Source: Salegentibacter sp. 24 (lineage in GTDB: Bacteria > Bacteroidota > Bacteroidia > Flavobacteriales > Flavobacteriaceae). From it: a DNA stretch of 64,000 nt. The position numbers were made by a program, and so were the translations under genes. Under the pieces are notes generated by a model. It had not been told where the DNA came from. It worked only from the letters and a program-made list of their open reading frames with translations, and did no database searches. The stretch is from assembly GCF_004362395.1 (NCBI RefSeq), contig NZ_SNWE01000016.1:37766-101765 (forward strand), written 5' to 3'. Within the stretch, counting starts at the first letter, position 1. Every line of letters begins with the position of its first letter. This document shows, one piece after another, positions 33,512 to 42,251 of the stretch.

Positions 33512-36500
33512 TTATTTTTTAATTAATACCTTTTTTGCGTATTCTGCTTTTCCCCGCTGTAGATTGATGATATAAACACCGTCACTGGTAATTCCATCAA
33601 AAATCACCTTTTCTTTTCCGCTGGCTTCTTTTATTTGAATGATTTGTCCAGTTATTGTGCTTGCTCTTAAAATTCCTTTCTGATGTTCTTCCAGATTAAG
33701 ACTTATTACCACATCACCATCTTGAACCTTAACATCAAAGGGTTCATTAAAGGCAATTGCCGGATTTGTAATTTCCTCTTCTGAAAACATCAATTCAAAC
33801 CTCGAATTTTGTTTACCTGATTTGATATTAAAAAAATATTCAGCATTTTTTCTTAAGTTTTGACCTATTCCTTTTTCGTGATCTATTAGATAAATTTTTA
33901 AACTAGGACTTAAATTTTTTACTGAAGCCAGGTTTATCATCATTTTCCCTCCTTGGTCAGATTTTATACCCAACGGAATCTTTATATAACCTCGGTTTTG
34001 TGGATAATCAATAGCATTAATAGCCAATTCCTTATTACTTTCGGTGATATTATAAAAATTAGGAACGGCCGGGTCGGTATTCATAAGTTTATGCGCATCC
34101 ATTTCTTTTTCAAAATTTTGTGTGGCATAAGGAGAAAAATAGATTACTAAAGCATCTCTTGTACTAGCATCATAACCAGCTTCTAAACGGATTAAAGATT
34201 TTAAATCTGCAACCTGAGATCTGAAGAAGTTCTGCTCAAAATTGTTAACCCGTACCTTATTATTCATTCCAAAACTTCCTGATACTACATCTTCAGTATC
34301 AGAATCGCTCACTTTAATGAAAAAGCCCTGCATAGAAGGAATTATGTTGGATGACCTACTATCGGCTAATGGCTCTGCTGTAGAAATATCATTTACATAC
34401 GCAGTATAAGTGCCTGTATACTGGTTAGTCTCACTGGCTGTAAAAAAATAAATACTGTTATCAATATTATTTCTAGTCCAGCCAGATTCAGCCTCCCAGT
34501 CAATTGGGGATGGGTAAGGATTGCCTACCAAATGAAAACCTTTGGTATATGCACGATGATGGTTTAATAATTCCTGTGTTGGAATTGGACCGTTAGTAAC
34601 CGTACCTGTTATTTCTATGGTTTCTGGTGTGGTAGAGGTGCCAAAATTTAACGCATAACCTTTCGCAATATCCAAACTATTTCCAGCATCGGTATAAACT
34701 TCCCAACCTGTAGCGTCTAGGTTAAGGCTATCTACTCTTCTGTTTTCGTTGTAGCGGTAAAAATGCGGAAAACCGGTGGCGGGATCCACAAAATTCAGAT
34801 ATGGATCAAAATCATTTACAACCGAATTCTGAAAGGGTGAACTAAAATATTTATACCCAAAAGTATTATCAAGATAACGCTGCATCGTTACTAAGCCAAT
34901 AATTTCGCCGTTCCCGCTGCCATCGATAAGTGCAGTTTGAATTTCATTTGAAACTAAACTTAGTTTATTTCCAGTATTAAAATCTCCGTTTTCTACATTT
35001 AAAGTTCCGGTAATTTCAATTGTTGACTGGGAAGCTACTCCAAAAACATTGTTAATTCTTAGATTTTCAATTCGATTATTTTCAAAAGCATTATTAGGAA
35101 TGCTTTGGGCTTCAGTTCCTTGAAAAGAAATACTGCCATTTACAGTATTTAGAATTCCGTTATTAGTAAGATTTCCCGCAATACGTAGCCAATTATTGTT
35201 CACTTCAACTGAAGCATTATTTTCAATAACAAGATTTTTAGTATAGGCATTAACTCCGCTGCTTATCTCAGGATAATTCCCTGAATTTAAATCTTCTGGA
35301 ATTAAAACATCGGTTTCCACCGTAGGTAAAGTATTACAATTCCAGTTTGCTATATTGTTCCAGTTGGTATTTTCGATTCCTGTCCAGGTAATCTGGTTTT
35401 CACATTGATTTTGTACCACATTTAAAAAAGCTACTTCCGAAATAGAGACACAACCATTTTCATTGGTTACTAACAGTCTATAGCGAGAACCATCTACTGG
35501 CCAGTATCCCACTGTTATAAGCTCTAATTGTTTGGTTTTTGTACCACTATAATTTTCATCATTATTGATATCATACCAGTTTGAACTATAAGTCTGCCAT
35601 TGATAGGTTAAATTGTTTCCAGTAACCTCAGCTTCCATCATGGCATTTTCTCCAAAGGCGACAAAGGCATCATGAGGTTGTCGGGTAATGGGGTCCGGAT
35701 CTACCCTTAGCAAGGCGGGATCAGAATATATAGCGCAATTTTCATTATATATTTTTGCTCGGTAAAGATTATCATTAAAAATTATAGGAGCTTCTATAAT
35801 CTTTAAATTACTACCTGATACATTATTATAATTATCATTATTTTGCAAATCATTCCAATTCTCCCCTTCATCTAAACTCACCTGCCACTGAATACTTTCT
35901 CCAGAGGAATTAACCGAAAAATTAGAATTGGCGCCCTCGCACACAACAGCATCAATAGGAGAACTCCAAATTCCTCCAGGAGTTTGATTTACCTGAAAAT
36001 TAACAATATTAGAAAATGTTTTATTTCCTTGCGAATTTGTGATTTCAACCCTAAAATCCTGATTGTCCATCCAACTTTTAGAAGCAACGGTTATTATTGC
36101 TGTATTTGTACCTGAATAACTTCCGTTTTCATTGATCGGAAAAAAATTGCCCCCGCCATCCCTTCTGTACCAAGCATACTCATAATCATCTTTTTCTTCT
36201 ACTGAAAACTGAATAGTTTCTCCTGCACATACTATTTCTGGACTCTCATTTTCTATTTGTGGAATTGGATTTACCTCAAGCATGGCACCTCTGGAAATCG
36301 AGATTTTGCAATCGCTACTATTTCCCCGGACAATAACACGATATTGTTTACCAGAATCTTCTAATTGCGGGCTAAAAATTTCAAGTTCAAATTGATTTTC
36401 CTCGTCAATATTTGTCCATTTTCCTCCTTCATTTTTAGTTTGCCATTGATAAGAATCTACATTTTCAAGCCTGGCATCTGAAGCAGTAAATATTGCATTA

Positions 36501-37108
36501 TTTCCTAAGAAAATTCTTTGATCACTTACCTTTAGATCATAGCAATTAAGTTGTTCTAATAAATCACTAGGAAATTGATTTTCGTTCTCTTCAAAATCAT
36601 CTTCAGTTCCATATTCACAATCTTGATTATTAATTTCATTGGTATTTCCGGTATAATCCCCACAGGTAGTAAATTCGTCTCCCCAATTTTCTACCTCCCC
36701 ATATATATATATATTACCACTTTCTACATTTAGATCCCCTTGATTAGAGGAACCTCCCTTTTTAAAATCCCCCTGAATAATTAAATAACTTGAAATTGAT
36801 AATTCAACTTTATTAGAAGCCTGGAAATTGCCAAAAACTATAAGCCTTGCATTAGCACCCATTATTAATTGAGATGTGTTTCCATTCATAATAAGATCAC
36901 CATCAATGACTAAAGTGCCGTTCACAGTCAAAATGGAACTATTTGAGGTTAAGGTCACATTATCGTATCTCTCGAAACCATTAATCGTATATGAATTGGT
37001 TATGTTTAAATTATCTTGGGCAAAATTTGAAGTGGAGAAAAATAGAAAAACTAGCAGCAATAATCCCGGTTTAAAGCATGAAGAAATTTTAGGGTAGTTT
37101 TTTTTCAT
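33512..37108 (-). CDS. large multi-domain surface protein with T9SS sorting domain
   Basis: A 1198-residue exported protein with a signal peptide (1-30, cut after NFAQ). Residues about 35-160 are short beta-helix-like repeats (LVIDGDLIMNGNTSQLIMG). Residues about 190-570 hold four Ig-like repeats with YQWQ and YRV/YRA cores and paired Cys. About 575-760 is a WTG..NWNN.ANW beta-solenoid domain, followed by a long beta-sandwich region. The end is a type A T9SS sorting domain (DVKVQDGDVVISL, GVYIINLQRGKAEYAKKVLIKK). It should be moved by T9SS to the surface or medium and is a candidate adhesin. It sits inside the DUF4402/chaperone/usher-like operon, 12 bases after the chaperone gene. A (AT)7 tract lies near its 5' part. 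Confidence 0.85.
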   Translation of the reverse strand: MKKNYPKISSCFKPGLLLLVFLFFSTSNFAQDNLNITNSYTINGFERYDNVTLTSNSSILTVNGTLVIDGDLIMNGNTSQLIMGANARLIVFGNFQASNKVELSISSYLIIQGDFKKGGSSNQGDLNVESGNIYIYGEVENWGDEFTTCGDYTGNTNEINNQDCEYGTEDDFEENENQFPSDLLEQLNCYDLKVSDQRIFLGNNAIFTASDARLENVDSYQWQTKNEGGKWTNIDEENQFELEIFSPQLEDSGKQYRVIVRGNSSDCKISISRGAMLEVNPIPQIENESPEIVCAGETIQFSVEEKDDYEYAWYRRDGGGNFFPINENGSYSGTNTAIITVASKSWMDNQDFRVEITNSQGNKTFSNIVNFQVNQTPGGIWSSPIDAVVCEGANSNFSVNSSGESIQWQVSLDEGENWNDLQNNDNYNNVSGSNLKIIEAPIIFNDNLYRAKIYNENCAIYSDPALLRVDPDPITRQPHDAFVAFGENAMMEAEVTGNNLTYQWQTYSSNWYDINNDENYSGTKTKQLELITVGYWPVDGSRYRLLVTNENGCVSISEVAFLNVVQNQCENQITWTGIENTNWNNIANWNCNTLPTVETDVLIPEDLNSGNYPEISSGVNAYTKNLVIENNASVEVNNNWLRIAGNLTNNGILNTVNGSISFQGTEAQSIPNNAFENNRIENLRINNVFGVASQSTIEITGTLNVENGDFNTGNKLSLVSNEIQTALIDGSGNGEIIGLVTMQRYLDNTFGYKYFSSPFQNSVVNDFDPYLNFVDPATGFPHFYRYNENRRVDSLNLDATGWEVYTDAGNSLDIAKGYALNFGTSTTPETIEITGTVTNGPIPTQELLNHHRAYTKGFHLVGNPYPSPIDWEAESGWTRNNIDNSIYFFTASETNQYTGTYTAYVNDISTAEPLADSRSSNIIPSMQGFFIKVSDSDTEDVVSGSFGMNNKVRVNNFEQNFFRSQVADLKSLIRLEAGYDASTRDALVIYFSPYATQNFEKEMDAHKLMNTDPAVPNFYNITESNKELAINAIDYPQNRGYIKIPLGIKSDQGGKMMINLASVKNLSPSLKIYLIDHEKGIGQNLRKNAEYFFNIKSGKQNSRFELMFSEEEITNPAIAFNEPFDVKVQDGDVVISLNLEEHQKGILRASTITGQIIQIKEASGKEKVIFDGITSDGVYIINLQRGKAEYAKKVLIKK
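36701..36714. repeat. (AT)7 dinucleotide tract inside the T9SS-sorted protein gene
   Basis: Seven AT units encode part of NIYIYG near residue 135 of the large surface protein. Gain or loss of one unit shifts the frame by two bases and would truncate the protein early. Confidence 0.85.
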
Positions 37109-37120
37109 ACTGGTTAAAAC

Positions 37121-37939
37121 CTATAGGTTTATTTTGGTAGTAGCTAGAAGTTCTCCTTGATCTTTTGAATAGCTTAATTCTAAAACACCTTTACTTAGAT
37201 CTACTTCAGCAGAATTTCTTAGTTCAAAACTGAAAAGCCTTTTGGAATTAGGTGTATAGACGGAAATGCCTTTTACCAAACCTACTTGATTTTCTGTACC
37301 ATCAGGAGCAATATGAGTTGCAGTTAAATTTCCGTAGACAGACATATTTCCAGTGCGATTAATTACTAATGAAAGTTTGGCTACTTCATCTACAGTATTT
37401 AAAACCAGATCCGAAAGGTTTATATCTGTAGTGGAAGTTCCTTCTCTGATTATAATAGGTATACTAATTCCAAAAACAGTTTTTATATTTATGGAAATAC
37501 GTTCGGTTTGTTCGGTATCTTCTTGCCCAAGAGCAGTTTGTTCTTCTACCGCTCTGAAATACATATGCGAACGATATTCGCCCTGCTGAAGATCCCCTGT
37601 TTTGGTCAATTGTACTCGAATAGTTTGAGATTCATTTGGGGCTAGTGTCACTCTTCTTGGGAAATATCTTAAGAAACCGGTTGCAAAGCGCTGACCCTCT
37701 TTGGGCTCATCGATCTGTTCAAAATTACCTTCTTCAGTCATACTATAATTCATAAAAGAAATTGCATACACGGCAGTATCGCTACCGGTATTGGCAAGGT
37801 TTATCTCTTGTGAACGTTCAGAACCATCGAATACCAAACGTTTGGGCATGATCATAAGATCACCCTGGGCATAGGTTACAATTCCGGAAAAAATAAAAAT
37901 ATAAAATAGGAGTAGGGGGTGAAGTAATTTTTTTATCAT
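37121..37939 (-). CDS. PapD-like periplasmic pilus chaperone
   Basis: A 272-residue protein with a signal peptide (about 1-24). The first Ig-like domain has the chaperone pattern: a strand DLMIMPKRLVFDGSERSQEINLANTG (residues 27-52), a linker, then PRRVTLAPNESQTIRVQL (95-111), equivalent to the strand that pairs with a subunit before donor-strand exchange. A second immunoglobulin-like domain follows (about 150-270, NLSDLVLNTVDEVAKLSLVINRTGN). Chaperones of this class fold and cap pilus subunits in the periplasm and deliver them to an usher. It is located between pilin-like subunits and the large surface protein in one operon. Confidence 0.85.
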   Translation of the reverse strand: MIKKLLHPLLLFYIFIFSGIVTYAQGDLMIMPKRLVFDGSERSQEINLANTGSDTAVYAISFMNYSMTEEGNFEQIDEPKEGQRFATGFLRYFPRRVTLAPNESQTIRVQLTKTGDLQQGEYRSHMYFRAVEEQTALGQEDTEQTERISINIKTVFGISIPIIIREGTSTTDINLSDLVLNTVDEVAKLSLVINRTGNMSVYGNLTATHIAPDGTENQVGLVKGISVYTPNSKRLFSFELRNSAEVDLSKGVLELSYSKDQGELLATTKINL

Positions 37940-38019
37940 ATCCGTGGGGCGGGATTTAGGTTATTTCGTTGGTTTCAAAGATAATAAATATGAATCTACC
38001 TGTTAAGGAAATCTAAAAT

Positions 38020-38514
38020 TTAATTGTAGGAAACCGTTACATTGAATCCTGAGGAATTGGTATAAAATCCAGAACCCTGGTTTGCCTCTAAATTTAGGGT
38101 AGCACCAATTTTTATAATATCGGTTATATTGCCTTCCTGGGGCTCAAGCGTAAACCTATCAATTATTAAAACCTGGTTGGGGTTTTCCTGATTGTATAAT
38201 GTGAAGTGTTCTGGCAAAGTGATAGCATAATTGTTATTACCATGGGTAACTACTGCTTCTGCAGGATTTACCGTCCCAGGAATAGAGTTTGAAATTTGGA
38301 CACCGTATGCAACTCGGGATCCATCAGGTGACAAGATTACTTGACCAGGATTGTAAGCACTTATTATATTGCCAAAATCCAGATCTACCGTTTTATCAAT
38401 TCTGATTGGATCAATAACCGTTGCCCTGCTATTTACAGTAGCTGAAGCTGAATTTTGCGCCGAAACGCATAAACCAAAAAAACTTAAAAATAAGATGGAA
38501 ATAAAATTTTTCAT
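38020..38514 (-). CDS. DUF4402 pilin-like subunit
   Basis: A 164-residue secreted protein (signal peptide ending SAQ, residue 20). The mature N-terminus NSASATVNSRATVIDPIRI has alternating small and hydrophobic residues, as expected of a donor strand. LDFGNIISAYNPGQVIL and the C-terminal GFYTNSSGFNVTVSYN are the DUF4402 signatures. It is the first gene after the strong hairpin at 38556-38583, so its expression may depend on read-through. Role as minor subunit is inference. Confidence 0.8.
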   Translation of the reverse strand: MKNFISILFLSFFGLCVSAQNSASATVNSRATVIDPIRIDKTVDLDFGNIISAYNPGQVILSPDGSRVAYGVQISNSIPGTVNPAEAVVTHGNNNYAITLPEHFTLYNQENPNQVLIIDRFTLEPQEGNITDIIKIGATLNLEANQGSGFYTNSSGFNVTVSYN

Positions 38515-38555
38515 TGGTTTTCAAAAACGGTTTAAATAAAACTGATGTTAATTGA

Positions 38556-38583
38556 AAAACGCCGCCAATAAGGGCGGCGTTTT
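38556..38583 (-). terminator. GC-rich terminator/attenuator inside the pilin operon
   Basis: AAAACGCCGCC (38556-38566) pairs with GGCGGCGTTTT (38573-38583), an 11-bp perfect stem with seven G-C pairs and a T-run in the minus-strand direction. It lies 22 bases after the stop of the second DUF4402 gene and before the third. No new promoter of consensus type is visible before 38514, so it probably lets only part of transcription pass. Confidence 0.8.
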
Positions 38584-38605
38584 AATCTATTTTAAAATAT
38601 TTTTT

Positions 38606-39112
38606 TTATTCGTAAGCTACAGTTACGGTAACCTCTCCTTCATAAGAACCAGCACTTTGCCCTGAAGCTACGGTAAGAAGACCTCCGACTTTTAAGGTTT
38701 GTTCGATTCCCGTACCAGTTGCTGTCCCGTCAGTTTGTCCTTCTAAATCCTGAGTGAAACTAACAGGCATATCTGTTCCAGTTGTTCCAGTAAGTACAGT
38801 TGAAGGAATAGCAATATTATAAGAATAATCCGTTGCTGCTATCACTTTAAAAGAAGCAGCGGTTACTGCCTCAGCGGAAATCACTTCCATATTAGTATTT
38901 GAGAAAGTTCTAGTACCTTCAGTGTTCACTCTAACCTTACCACCTTCAGCAGCTACAATACTTCCAAAATTCATTGCTGTTCCATTATCGATTGATATCG
39001 GTGTAACTATTTCTGCGAAAACATCAGCTGTACCTTTAGCTTCATTTGCACTTTGTGCAAAACCGGATGCTGAAATAAGGCTTAAAAGTAGGATAAACGT
39101 AATTTTTTTCAT
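38606..39112 (-). CDS. DUF4402 pilin-like subunit, likely the major one
   Basis: A 168-residue secreted protein (signal peptide MKKITFILLLSLISASGFAQ). The mature start SANEAKGTADVFAEIVTPISI is followed by MNFGSIVAAEGGKVRV, a Thr/Ala-rich body and the terminal strand GSYEGEVTVTVAYE. Lack of Cys and a small-residue composition are typical of self-assembling subunits. A strong hairpin immediately downstream suggests higher dosage than the assembly genes, the usual sign of a major pilin. Major role is inference. Confidence 0.82.
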   Translation of the reverse strand: MKKITFILLLSLISASGFAQSANEAKGTADVFAEIVTPISIDNGTAMNFGSIVAAEGGKVRVNTEGTRTFSNTNMEVISAEAVTAASFKVIAATDYSYNIAIPSTVLTGTTGTDMPVSFTQDLEGQTDGTATGTGIEQTLKVGGLLTVASGQSAGSYEGEVTVTVAYE

Positions 39113-39287
39113 GATGTGTATTTTAATTTTTGATTTGGGTTCAAAAGTTTAATACTGCAAATATGGGGGTAAACCCTTATACGAATGAAACTTATTCGAT
39201 AACCAAAATAAAATACTCGTTGAAACGCACGTTTGGATAAACTTATATTAGAATAAATACGATATAGTGGAATTTATTGAAGATTTT

Positions 39288-39788
39288 TTAATTATAGTTA
39301 ACAGTAACTTGTAGTTCAGAAGTCGTTTTATAATCTCCAGGTTGTTGATTTGGATTTACTATTAAACTAGCCCCTATTCGAACGGTTTTCTTATCTCTTG
39401 CTAAGTTACCCCCTTTGTAATCTGTGGTAAAATCCTGAAGAAGCAAACTTTCACTACCGTTTGTCAACCGATGGCTTCCATTGGGTAAGCTTATTCCGAA
39501 GGTGTAGCCTTTTTGTCCGGTAATCTCAAAAGAAGCTGCGGAAACAGTTCCCCCTTCAACCAAATGCAAATCACCATTAGAAATCCTGGTATTTTCTGGA
39601 GTTAAAATAACAACGCCTCCATTTTTAGCGTCAATGTTGGCGAATTGCATATTGGTCGTGGTGGTAATTCCAATAGGTTGGATGATAGTGGCAGAAGCAG
39701 TAAAAGTAGCTGTGGCAGAAGCCTGGGAAAAAATTGGGCTAATTCCTAATAGAAAAGTAAAACATAATAGGGTTAATTTTTTTTTCAT
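39288..39788 (-). CDS. DUF4402 pilin-like subunit, first gene of the locus
   Basis: A 166-residue secreted protein (signal peptide ending IFSQ, residue 22). The mature N-terminus ASATATFTASATIIQPIGI shows the alternating small/hydrophobic pattern shared with the next two subunits. It is followed by MQFANIDAKNGGVVIL, a VSAASFEI strand and the C-terminal GDYKTTSELQVTVNYN. It is 175 bases upstream of the next subunit, so it may be a separate unit or the operon leader. The 260-bp region upstream (39789-40049) shows no consensus promoter that I can identify on either strand. Confidence 0.8.
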   Translation of the reverse strand: MKKKLTLLCFTFLLGISPIFSQASATATFTASATIIQPIGITTTTNMQFANIDAKNGGVVILTPENTRISNGDLHLVEGGTVSAASFEITGQKGYTFGISLPNGSHRLTNGSESLLLQDFTTDYKGGNLARDKKTVRIGASLIVNPNQQPGDYKTTSELQVTVNYN

Positions 39789-40049
39789 TGTTTAACTACT
39801 TCTGCGATGTTATCATACTATAAATGTACAAAAAATGATTCGATAAAAAGCATATAAAATCGACGAAATGCATATTTAATTTTAATGTTATTTTTTTATG
39901 ATTTGTAGTATCTTCTATTACCAACATAGTAACCAACTTAAATTTAAGAGGATATAAAGAATATATTTTATTTCACCCCTTATTAATAGGATGAATTCAA
40001 AAGAATAAACTTAATTTGGAAACTGAACTTATTAAATGAAATTGTATTT

Positions 40050-40469
40050 ATGAAAAATTCCTACACTACCAGCCTGAACCTTCAGAATACCGACTTTGGC
40101 CTTCTACTGTTTCGATTATTTATAGCTAGCTTAATGCTTACCCATGGGATACCAAAACTCATAACTTTCTTTGGAAGTGAAGAAATAGTCTTTGCAGATC
40201 CAGTAGGATTTGGGGAAACCGTTACTTTTACATTCGCAGTTTTTGCGGAATTTGTTTGTGCAATACTTATTTTACTAGGTTGGGGTACAAGGTTTGCAGC
40301 AATTCCATTAGTTATTACAATGGCGGTAGCCGCAATTATTGTGCACTGGACCGATGGTTTTGCTCGCCAGGAATTACCATTATTATATATGGGTGGTTTT
40401 TTGCTGCTTTTCTTTACCGGTGCTGGTAAGTTTTCTCTTGACTATTATCTATTGAAGAAGGAAAAATAA
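40050..40469 (+). CDS. DoxX-family membrane protein
   Basis: A 139-residue four-helix inner-membrane protein of the DoxX family. The first membrane segment LLLFRLFIASLMLTHGIPKLITFFG (residues 18-42) and the second FAVFAEFVCAILILLGWGTRFAAIPLVI (63-90) carry the family pattern, and the end reads FFTGAGKFSLDYYL. DoxX-like proteins are linked to redox or quinone functions; the role here is not determined. Confidence 0.9.
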   Translation: MKNSYTTSLNLQNTDFGLLLFRLFIASLMLTHGIPKLITFFGSEEIVFADPVGFGETVTFTFAVFAEFVCAILILLGWGTRFAAIPLVITMAVAAIIVHWTDGFARQELPLLYMGGFLLLFFTGAGKFSLDYYLLKKEK

Positions 40470-40480
40470 ATTCAATATAA

Positions 40481-40516
40481 AATCCTCCTGAGATTTTTAA
40501 TAATTTCAGGAGGATT
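40481..40516. terminator. hairpin between the DoxX gene and the following minus-strand gene
   Basis: AATCCTCCTGA (40481-40491) pairs with TCAGGAGGATT (40506-40516). A short T-run follows only in the minus-strand direction. Confidence 0.6.
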
Positions 40517-40537
40517 GAAAGCTGTAGTTTATGTAAT

Positions 40538-40834
40538 CTAGTTGTCTTTTTTAGTATCAGGATCAGGTAGGTCCTCTAAATTCCTGTTTTCTTTGGAAAT
40601 TCCTTTCCTATTGAATCGATAATTCTCTTCATCTACAAGTTTTTCTTTATCGTCTTTTGAGGTTTGATTACTTCCTGGGATATCCAGATTTTCAGCGGTA
40701 AAGTCAACTGGATTTTCCCTATCTAAATCTTTATCCTGACCTTTGTTCATACTCCTGCCTTTTTGATTTAAGGCTTCCTTGTCTTCTTTAGTAATATCAG
40801 AGTTGTACTTTTTCTTATTTTCTTGTGTATTCAT
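40538..40834 (-). CDS. small hydrophilic, probably disordered protein
   Basis: A 98-residue protein starting at MNTQENKKKYN; the longer start 14 codons upstream is less likely because the added residues look untypical. It is nearly all Lys, Asp, Glu, Asn and Gly, with no hydrophobic core, Cys or Trp. Repeated acidic and basic patches (EDKEALNQKG, SKDDKEKLVDEENYRF) suggest a stress or desiccation-type cytosolic protein. Family not recognised. Confidence 0.65.
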   Translation of the reverse strand: MNTQENKKKYNSDITKEDKEALNQKGRSMNKGQDKDLDRENPVDFTAENLDIPGSNQTSKDDKEKLVDEENYRFNRKGISKENRNLEDLPDPDTKKDN

Positions 40835-40901
40835 AATTTTAATTTTCTTTAAAATATGAAATAGCTTATTACTCAAAGAAAAATTGGGGTTAAATTCGGG
40901 T

Positions 40902-40940
40902 TAAAAAAAAGGCCTAAGAAGAAATTAATCTTTTAGGCCT
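40902..40940 (-). terminator. terminator of the OmpA-like lipoprotein gene
   Basis: On the minus strand AGGCCTAA (40940-40933) and TTAGGCCT (40917-40910) form the stem, followed by eight T (40909-40902). Confidence 0.8.
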
Positions 40941-40962
40941 ACATATGATTTTAATTCCATTG

Positions 40963-41790
40963 TTATTCCGATTCTAACATCGCAAAGAATTTATCCAGGT
41001 TAGGAATAATTACAATTCTGGTTCTTCTGTTTTTTGCACGATTTTCTTTACTGGTATTGTCTACTAAAGGTTGGTAACTGCTTCTACCTGCAGCGATAAG
41101 TTTTTCTGGTGCAACATCATATTTATTTTGAAGTAAGCGAACAATTGCAGTCGCCCTTCTTACACTAAGATCCCAGTTATCTTTTAGGTAAGATTCTTCA
41201 ACCATAGTGCGATCATCGGTGTGACCTTCTATCATCACTTCCATAGCAGGCTCGGAATTAATTACCTCAGCAAGCTTCTTTAGTAATGGCTGAGCATCCT
41301 TACTTACTCTATAGCTTCCGCTACCAAATAATAATTTATCAGATACATTGATCATTACAACAGTTTCGTCCACTGTAATATCGATATCTTCATCATCTGC
41401 TCCTTCAGAAATATTATTTTTAAGGTTATAGGAAATTGCAAGATTAATTGAATCTTCTAAAGTTTTTGCGCCTGCCACTTTTTCCTGATCCATTTTTGAG
41501 ATGGTAGCCCGCATTTTCTCTTTATTGTTATTAGACATTACCGTAAGATCGTTCATTTCCATCTTACTATCATTTTCAGCGCGAAGGGAATTGATCTTTG
41601 CGTTGTAGTCTGCTACACGCTCTTCAATACGCGCATATTTGGCTTCAATTTCTTCTTTTTCTACCTGTGTTTTTTGCAGGGTACTTCTCGTATCGCTTAG
41701 TTCGTCTTCTAATGCCACATATTTTTTCTTTGAAACACATGAACTTAGCATTGTTGCTGCTAAAACAGTTACGGCGATTGTTCTTTTCAT
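40963..41790 (-). CDS. OmpA-family peptidoglycan-binding lipoprotein
   Basis: A 275-residue lipoprotein (MKRTIAVTVLAATMLSSC, acylated Cys18). Residues about 25-90 form a coiled coil (LEDELSDTRSTLQKTQVEKEEIEAKYARI), and residues about 145-270 form an OmpA C-terminal domain with the peptidoglycan-diaminopimelate binding motif IEGHTDDR and NWDLSVRRATAIVRLL, then NRRTRIVI. It should anchor the outer membrane to the cell wall. It is monocistronic with its own terminator. Confidence 0.92.
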   Translation of the reverse strand: MKRTIAVTVLAATMLSSCVSKKKYVALEDELSDTRSTLQKTQVEKEEIEAKYARIEERVADYNAKINSLRAENDSKMEMNDLTVMSNNNKEKMRATISKMDQEKVAGAKTLEDSINLAISYNLKNNISEGADDEDIDITVDETVVMINVSDKLLFGSGSYRVSKDAQPLLKKLAEVINSEPAMEVMIEGHTDDRTMVEESYLKDNWDLSVRRATAIVRLLQNKYDVAPEKLIAAGRSSYQPLVDNTSKENRAKNRRTRIVIIPNLDKFFAMLESE

Positions 41791-42251
41791 ATTTAAATCT
41801 TTTAAGTTAGGCCTTTCTAATTTTTCGATTCAGGATTTAAAAGGCTCTTTCTAAATTGGCGAGAATTATACCAAATGCATACAGGAGACAGTTCCTTAAA
41901 TCAATTTGTATTCAGATTTAAATATTAACCTCTCATATTGTGTTATTTACCGCAATTTCCCAAGCCAGGAAACAATTTTATAAGTTAATTATTCAAAATA
42001 ATGCTTATTGCGATTATTGTGGATATCAATAAATAACTGTGGTAATATTGCACACTTTTATAAAATTAAGAAGAATTGGATTTAATAGAGGTAAAAGAAT
42101 TACAAATTAGATTCATAATTAGCTATTCTTAATTATTTAAAAAGTGGTTTGGAAGATGTTTTAACGCTCTTTCCGGAATGTTGTTTTTCATTTAAAACAT
42201 TAAAATAATATTGATAAGGGTAATGACCCCCAACCATTTCTAGAATATCCA
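41791..42251. other. gene-free stretch upstream of the possible gene remnant
   Basis: About 460 bases with no convincing frame, tRNA or hairpin. The OmpA-like gene promoter should lie at its left end, but no TAnnTTTG-type box is clear there. Confidence 0.5.

Noticed and set aside
33953..34150. Plus-strand frame inside the large surface-protein gene
   Set aside because: Random open frame opposite a well-supported gene, without recognisable features.
39121..39287. Separate promoter for the second DUF4402 gene
   Set aside because: No TTTG-N19/21-TAnnTTTG pair was found on the minus strand; near matches such as TATTTGCA lack the key bases.
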